The notes beneath the pieces are model-generated. The model searched no databases. It was not told where the DNA came from and saw only the letters and a program-made list of their open reading frames with translations. From assembly GCF_019649055.1 (NCBI RefSeq), contig NW_026570255.1, positions 682,001 through 746,000 of the forward strand: a stretch of 64,000 bases of DNA. Reading direction: 5' to 3'. Shown here piece by piece: positions 59,104 to 64,000 of the stretch; positions within the stretch are counted from its first letter, which is position 1; the number at the start of each line of letters is the position of its first letter. The position numbers and the translations under genes are program-made. The stretch comes from Paramacrobiotus metropolitanus (lineage: Eukaryota > Tardigrada > Eutardigrada > Parachela > Macrobiotidae).

Positions 59104-62100
59104 ATGTCTTTCATAGAACCAGAACGCCGGCCGTTCCTCGAGCACCGTCGCCGCCGCAGCGCCCAGCTCTTCACCCACAAAGCCTTCATCCCGGTGGGTT
59201 CCTCCACCTCCGAGCACCACTACTCCATCTCCCAATACCACGTCATCCCGTACCACGAACCCCAGGAGACCTCCGCCCTCGACATCACCACCATCCGCCC
59301 ACCATTGCCGGAGATCTTCGCGGACAACGACGTCTGGTACGTGAAGGCCCGCAAACTCCTGGCCTTCTGCGGCCGCACCGTTACGGAGATGCTGGCGCGC
59401 GAGTGCGCCGCGGTGGTGGACGTGGTGTGCAGTGTGGTGATGGCGCGCTACCGCCGACGGGTGCGGTTCAGTGAAGAGGAGGTGCTGTACGCGTTGCGGC
59501 GTGCCGATGCTGAAAGAAAGGCGCTACAGCGGAAGGAAGCCGGGGAACGCGCCGAGATGGCGGAGCGGGAGAGCGGCGATACGTATGCGTTTGTGTGGGC
59601 GGTGGTGCGCAGTTTGGCGGGGAATTTCATCGTTTGGTAATCCCAGCGCGAAATGATAAACGCAGCTCGTAGATTTATTGGTATATATTTTTTATAGGTG
59701 GCGCAAAACGACCGCCGCGAGAATCTATGTTGAGCAAGCTCTGCAAGCCGAGCGACTACCTCTGTCATGGAAGCTCTTCCTTGTCGGTGAGATCTTTCCC
59801 GTGTATGTATGTTGTTGCTGCCACAAGCCGCAAATGATGAACGGCTGAACAGAAACCAGAATCAATCAGTCGAACCACTTGTCCAAAATTTAATAATATG
59901 ATCTGCGTCCAAAATTTAATAATATGATCTGCAAAGAGTGGTGCAACAGAAGCTCGTCTAATGGACGTAAATTCTCCGTTCGGGGTTCGAACACATAAGC
60001 GCTAGTCTGCAAAAAAACAAACTTTGAAGCGAAGCTTCGAAATTTTTCCAATCCGGCAACTTATGCTAATGTTTTCGAATACATAGCCTTGGCAAGCATA
60101 AAGTATTCGTTTTCGTAGAACGCGAAATGGATTTTCTTGGATATCAGCAATTGCAACGCGCTGGCAATGATCTTCCACATTCGCTTGGTACGAGTACTAA
60201 AGCGTTTTACTAAAGCTGTGTTAAAGTAAACGATCGTTTGCAGAGGACTGTCTGTACTACATTCACATCGGTTGCCGAATGCCGGGCGACACGTTGGATT
60301 ATACAAAGTAAGGGTATGATCCCGCCCACATCGCAACAACGCCCGTACGCTAATGTTGCTGCGGTTTCAGATGGAAAGAGGAGTTCACCGATATGTTTCA
60401 CCTGATGCAGGAGTACGGAAAGGTCATCCGCGAGACCAACCAGTTGATCGAGCAGAAGATGGTGGACTACGAAGACAATCTGCATTACTACCGTATTGTA
60501 CGCTTTAAGAAGATTCGCTGCAGTACGCGACGTCCCATAACCGGAATACGTTTTGATTGCAAAGTTGCGTTTAGTTGTACGACCTGATGGTCCCCGACAG
60601 CCAGAAGAAATCTCTTCTCTTCCTGGACTGGAAAACCAACATGTTTATTATGAGCGATCCGATCGACGATTTCGGGAAGATGAATATGTTGCCGCTGCAG
60701 CATCTGCTGTACGTTCTTCTTATGCCTTGCTCGGCTTGCTGAATTCCGAACTCAACTGTCAGGTTTGGATTTTACAGGTTTTTTGCCAGATATTACCCAA
60801 CATACCTCAACCAGATTATGCAGAACTCGCTGCATCCGCAATATGGGTGGGTTTGGTTGATATTGCAAAGGATGTTACTGCTGATTTCCTGATGTGCTGT
60901 GTAGGTGGCCATTCGGACTAGCAGCATCGTACTTGACGAAAACACTGAAAGACCTGTTGGACCAAGGAAAACTGAAGACCTACTTGTATGCGTTGAAACC
61001 TAACCGGCATTTTATGGCGCACTACTTCGCTTTATGGTGTAAGTATCCTCCGCAAAATTAATTTTTATTGGCACTGAAACAGCTGGGTACTTATACCGCA
61101 GATAAGTTATTTTCATTTTAGTTGTCGGAATTTACACCAGCCAAAGCTTAACCTGGGTTCTTTCTATGTAAATTTGAAATACCTGTCGTAGGTCTTTTGT
61201 TCTGGGAGCTGGATAAAATCTGGCGTCTCTACCAAGGCGGTCCGGAAGAACTGGACCCGCTTATTCGTACCCGCTACGCGCCGCTCTTTGCTCCAGCTGA
61301 AGGCAGTCGGATTCCGTCGACCTGGCTCCCCACAGGGAGTACCGGCCGCGACGAAATGCATCCCGCGGGAACGGAGCAGCCTATCCCAGTGTCCCTCCGT
61401 TCCAAATGGACGCGATCGTGGAAGCTGAGCAAAACTTTGTTCCTGCAGGGTTTTATGATGAGCACCACAGATATAAAATCGTCGTTCGCTGATCTGCAGA
61501 AAGCCCAGGTGGACCTTTCACAAACTGCGTTGAATGTTGAATTGCCGTTCTGGGACGATGTACTCGCGCTGACCGAACTGAATACGGAGACCATCCAGGA
61601 TTTTCCGTGGTTAATTCATCCAGAAGAGTCATTTAACCAACTGCACGATGAATTCCTGCGGCGAACCGCCGAAGCAATCCAAGATAAACGAGAAATCCGG
61701 GACGCGCTGGTGCTCTGCTTTAAAGACTGGGATCCTAATGCTTCCGATGCGTTCTCGCGACGCCATGATGCGGTGCACAAATATCTCCTTAAAACTATTT
61801 CTAACTCGGCATTTGCCTCGGTTATTCCCACGCCGGGATTCTGTGTGCGATATCTGCGCAATGATCTCCACCGTTTAAATGTTCAAGAGGCGGTTAATGT
61901 GTTAGCACAACGTGACCTTTCGCTTTCGGACATCCTCCAGCCAATCCAGGCGAGAACTACACCACCGGTCATCGAGCTAACGAATGCGGATTTGGACGAA
62001 CCCGTCGGGTCGACGGTTATGCAAACCCGGGCCAACGAATCACGTGAACGAACCGAAAATTTGATTCAGTGTCGCGGCGAACTCAGCGTGTATTATCGTC

Positions 62101-62867
62101 GCACCGGTCACGTGTTTGTAGGCTCACCGTACCATCACGCCACGGAATACGAAGACTACATCACTATCAACCGGGATTCACCGAAACCGGAACTTCCCGA
62201 CGCGGTGCGCTGGCTGGAGGACCGCGACTGGTCGGAGTCCTATACCGGCAAACACAAATGGAAATTAACACGGAAGAAAGTCCGCCGTTTCCTCGACGTA
62301 CAGTTTCAAGATTCACAGAATACCGATCTAATGGAACAGCGCACCGATCTAGTGGACCAATGTATGCGCTGCCTGGCGTACCAACACCAGGTTCCCGGGA
62401 GTACCTCCCGCGTCAAACTGGGGAACCCGGTGACGAACCACCCGGTGAATTTGTGGTTTAAGGTCAAATTCGCTCCTATTCAGGAGATTATCCAGGCGAC
62501 GCTGGAACACTTTCTATCGGATCCGTTCTCCTCGTACCGCATGCATCTGGGTCCGTTCCATCATCTGTTTACCGTGGACGATGAGTTTGTGCCGTGGTTG
62601 TATGTGGAAGAACAAGAACGCAAGAAGCAGCGACAGGAAGCAGAAGAGAAGGAGAAACAGCAAACGGAGTACTGCGCGACACATCGAGAAAGGGTTTGCA
62701 GTGAACGGACCGTGGAAAAGGTCCGTCGCGCGAAGGAGGTCGCCGCGGAAGTGGGGGTGGGTGCGGACAAGGATCCGCTGGCGATTCGGTGGAAGGTCAA
62801 GTTCGGAGTGAATTTTGATCGGTACACCGCGGTGCAGCGGTTGCAGGAGAAGCAAAAGCAGGGTTAA
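59104..62867 (+). CDS. Six-exon orphan gene, about 902-residue protein
   Basis: Exons 59104-59636, 59698-59802, 60371-60497, 60575-60708, 60905-61038 and 61192-62867 join with consistent phases (2, 2, 0, 2, 1) into one 2709-nt frame. The introns are about 61-200 bp, apart from one of 568 bp. The start ATG follows ATCAACA. Junctions read VW/WRKTTAAR, EIFPV/WKEEF, HYYRI/LYDLM, LQHLL/WPFGL and FALWC/LLFWE. The second donor (CCCGT/GTATGT at 59803) is the least certain; the strong-looking alternative at 59787 breaks the phase. The protein is basic at its N-terminus (LEHRRRRSAQLF), has no clear signal peptide, a hydrophobic patch near ALWCLLFWEL, and a charged coiled-coil-like stretch close to the C-terminus (EEQERKKQRQEAEEKEKQQ). 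I recognise no domain. ATTAAA at 62886 may be the poly(A) signal. Confidence 0.7.
59881..59932. repeat. Exact 26-bp tandem duplication in an intron
   Basis: Two identical copies beginning GTCCAAAATTTAATAATATG lie back to back within the second intron of the six-exon gene. Confidence 0.95.
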
Positions 62868-64000
62868 AAAGTGTGAAAAACTAGTATTAAATTTCCTGTC
62901 ATTTTAGTTAGTAACTTACGAGTGGTATAAATCTGCGCAGGCGCTTTGATAACTGACTAATGACGAATACAGTGAAACCTCCAAGATATGTACGTAACCT
63001 CCGTTCAAAAAAATCGTAAGTATCGTGGAGATGTAAGTAATATGTGGAATTGCAATCCCCCAGCCTCTCCCTCCCTGTGGGGGTGACCGCAAACCCAGGG
63101 GCACTGTTTAGTCAGCAGTGTATATTATCAAAATTCCACACGGTTAATCCGCTTAATGGACGGCATGTACGGCATGTACGGCGTTAAGCACGCAATGGTA
63201 CATCAATTTAAAAGAAAGATTCTGGGCAAGAACGTTGTTTCGATGAGAAGGAAGGTTCTTTCGAAGATTAGCAGTAAAGAAATCGTCCTGACTAACATCA
63301 AGCACAACAGTTCTGAGCGAGCTTTTGTTGTGACTTTGAATCTCAAATGCTTTTGGCGGTCTTCTGCACTGGAAATTATAAGAAATATTTATCCGTACGC
63401 AATGGTGTACGCAGTCTCGAGGTGACTTGTGCTTTTATTGCTTACGCGGTACAGAGGAAAAGGTGTACGTGAACATATCGCGGAGGTGTACGCCACGCAG
63501 ACGTTCCCCCTGTACTATAATCTATGGAGTATTTCGGTACGAAATTTTTCGTACTTACGGCAGAGGTGTACGTAACGTGGGAGTATACGTAACAGGAGGT
63601 TTTACTTAAAAGACATTTACAGGGATGTGGAAACTGGACATGCCAACTTCTCTCTGTATCACCAGGTCCATAGTAATGATCATTACAACAACTCTGCAAT
63701 TAGGGTTAAATTAAAAAATGGGAAATTCGCCAGTCAGTTGTAGCAACAATGAGTTCTACCTGTAGTGCTGTGTGTATGAGCCCTATGGATCAGGTCAACG
63801 ATGACCTTAACAATACCTATAACGATTAGGCAACGCACCGGTGTTTGACTGACCTTTAATGATAATCAATGTGCCCACTACAACAAAGCTATAAGCTAAA
63901 CAAAAGGTCAAGCTAGTACAATCGCTGGATGGTCCGGTGCAGGGCTGGCTGTAGACTGCTGGTCGGTTGACTTCGCAGGGGAAAGCACACTGGCTTCCGG
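62868..64000. other. Intergenic, no gene supported
   Basis: Contains TGTACG-rich words (GGCATGTACGGCATGTACGG at about 63162; GAGGTGTACG at about 63485 and 63565) and short frames. No domain or RNA gene is recognised up to the window edge. Confidence 0.45.

Noticed and set aside
59950-60010. Possible tRNA B box (GGGGTTCGAACAC)
   Set aside because: No matching A box or acceptor stem upstream. Similar GGTTCGA words at 15.0 and 50.95 kb also lack tRNA context.
63000-63145. GC-rich stretch resembling a structured small nuclear RNA
   Set aside because: No Sm site or snRNA core sequence could be matched; the inverted GTGGAATT words are too short to argue from.

Overview
This is a eukaryotic (animal) nuclear window. 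The evidence is short spliced exons with GT/AG introns, GC-rich exons set in AT-rich intergenic DNA, an extracellular CUB/LDLa receptor-type protein, F-box proteins, DNA-transposon and LTR-element ends, LINE relics and a satellite array. The divergent F-box family and several orphan proteins recall eutardigrade genomes, but that placement is a memory-based inference and was not tested. Most of the window is non-coding; I can support about six or seven protein-coding loci. || Layout. 1-4620 is a homogeneous 87-bp satellite with a 261-bp higher-order period, with a diverged, partly inverted edge to about 5145. 6039-10554 (minus) is a spliced gene for a five-CUB, one-LDLa, single-pass membrane protein with the architecture of nematode LEV-10; its first exon is not identified. 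10.6-20.5 kb is AT-rich intergenic DNA with perfect palindromes, diverged tandem repeats and two TIR elements (17339-17937 and 18996-19930). 20.6-23.8 kb (minus) and 32.45-35.85 kb (plus) carry two paralogues of one gene type: an N-terminal orphan domain exon, an F-box exon and a short terminal exon. The minus-strand copy has lost its terminal exon. Loose pieces of the same family lie at 29.46 kb and 30.13-30.74 kb. A small PPxY protein (24.7-24.9 kb) and a four-helix membrane protein (27.5-28.6 kb, minus) lie nearby. || 36.4-53.7 kb has no convincing gene. It is filled with diverged dispersed repeats and relics of a LINE-type reverse-transcriptase C-terminus, plus foldback sequences. 53777-55207 is a small LTR element with two 254-bp LTRs that look identical, a 4-bp target duplication and a tRNA-type primer site: a young non-autonomous (TRIM-like) insertion. 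A 264-bp-period pair of structured direct repeats follows at 55.56-55.90 kb. || 58.1-62.9 kb (plus) holds two neighbouring orphan genes: a basic, possibly nuclear protein of about 250 residues, and a six-exon gene that I reconstructed as a continuous 902-residue reading frame. No operon or pathway links the genes. The clear relationships are the F-box-like paralogues and the repeated remains of mobile elements. Exon boundaries come from splice consensus, reading phase and, for the CUB and F-box genes, family or paralogue comparison. No transcript data were available.
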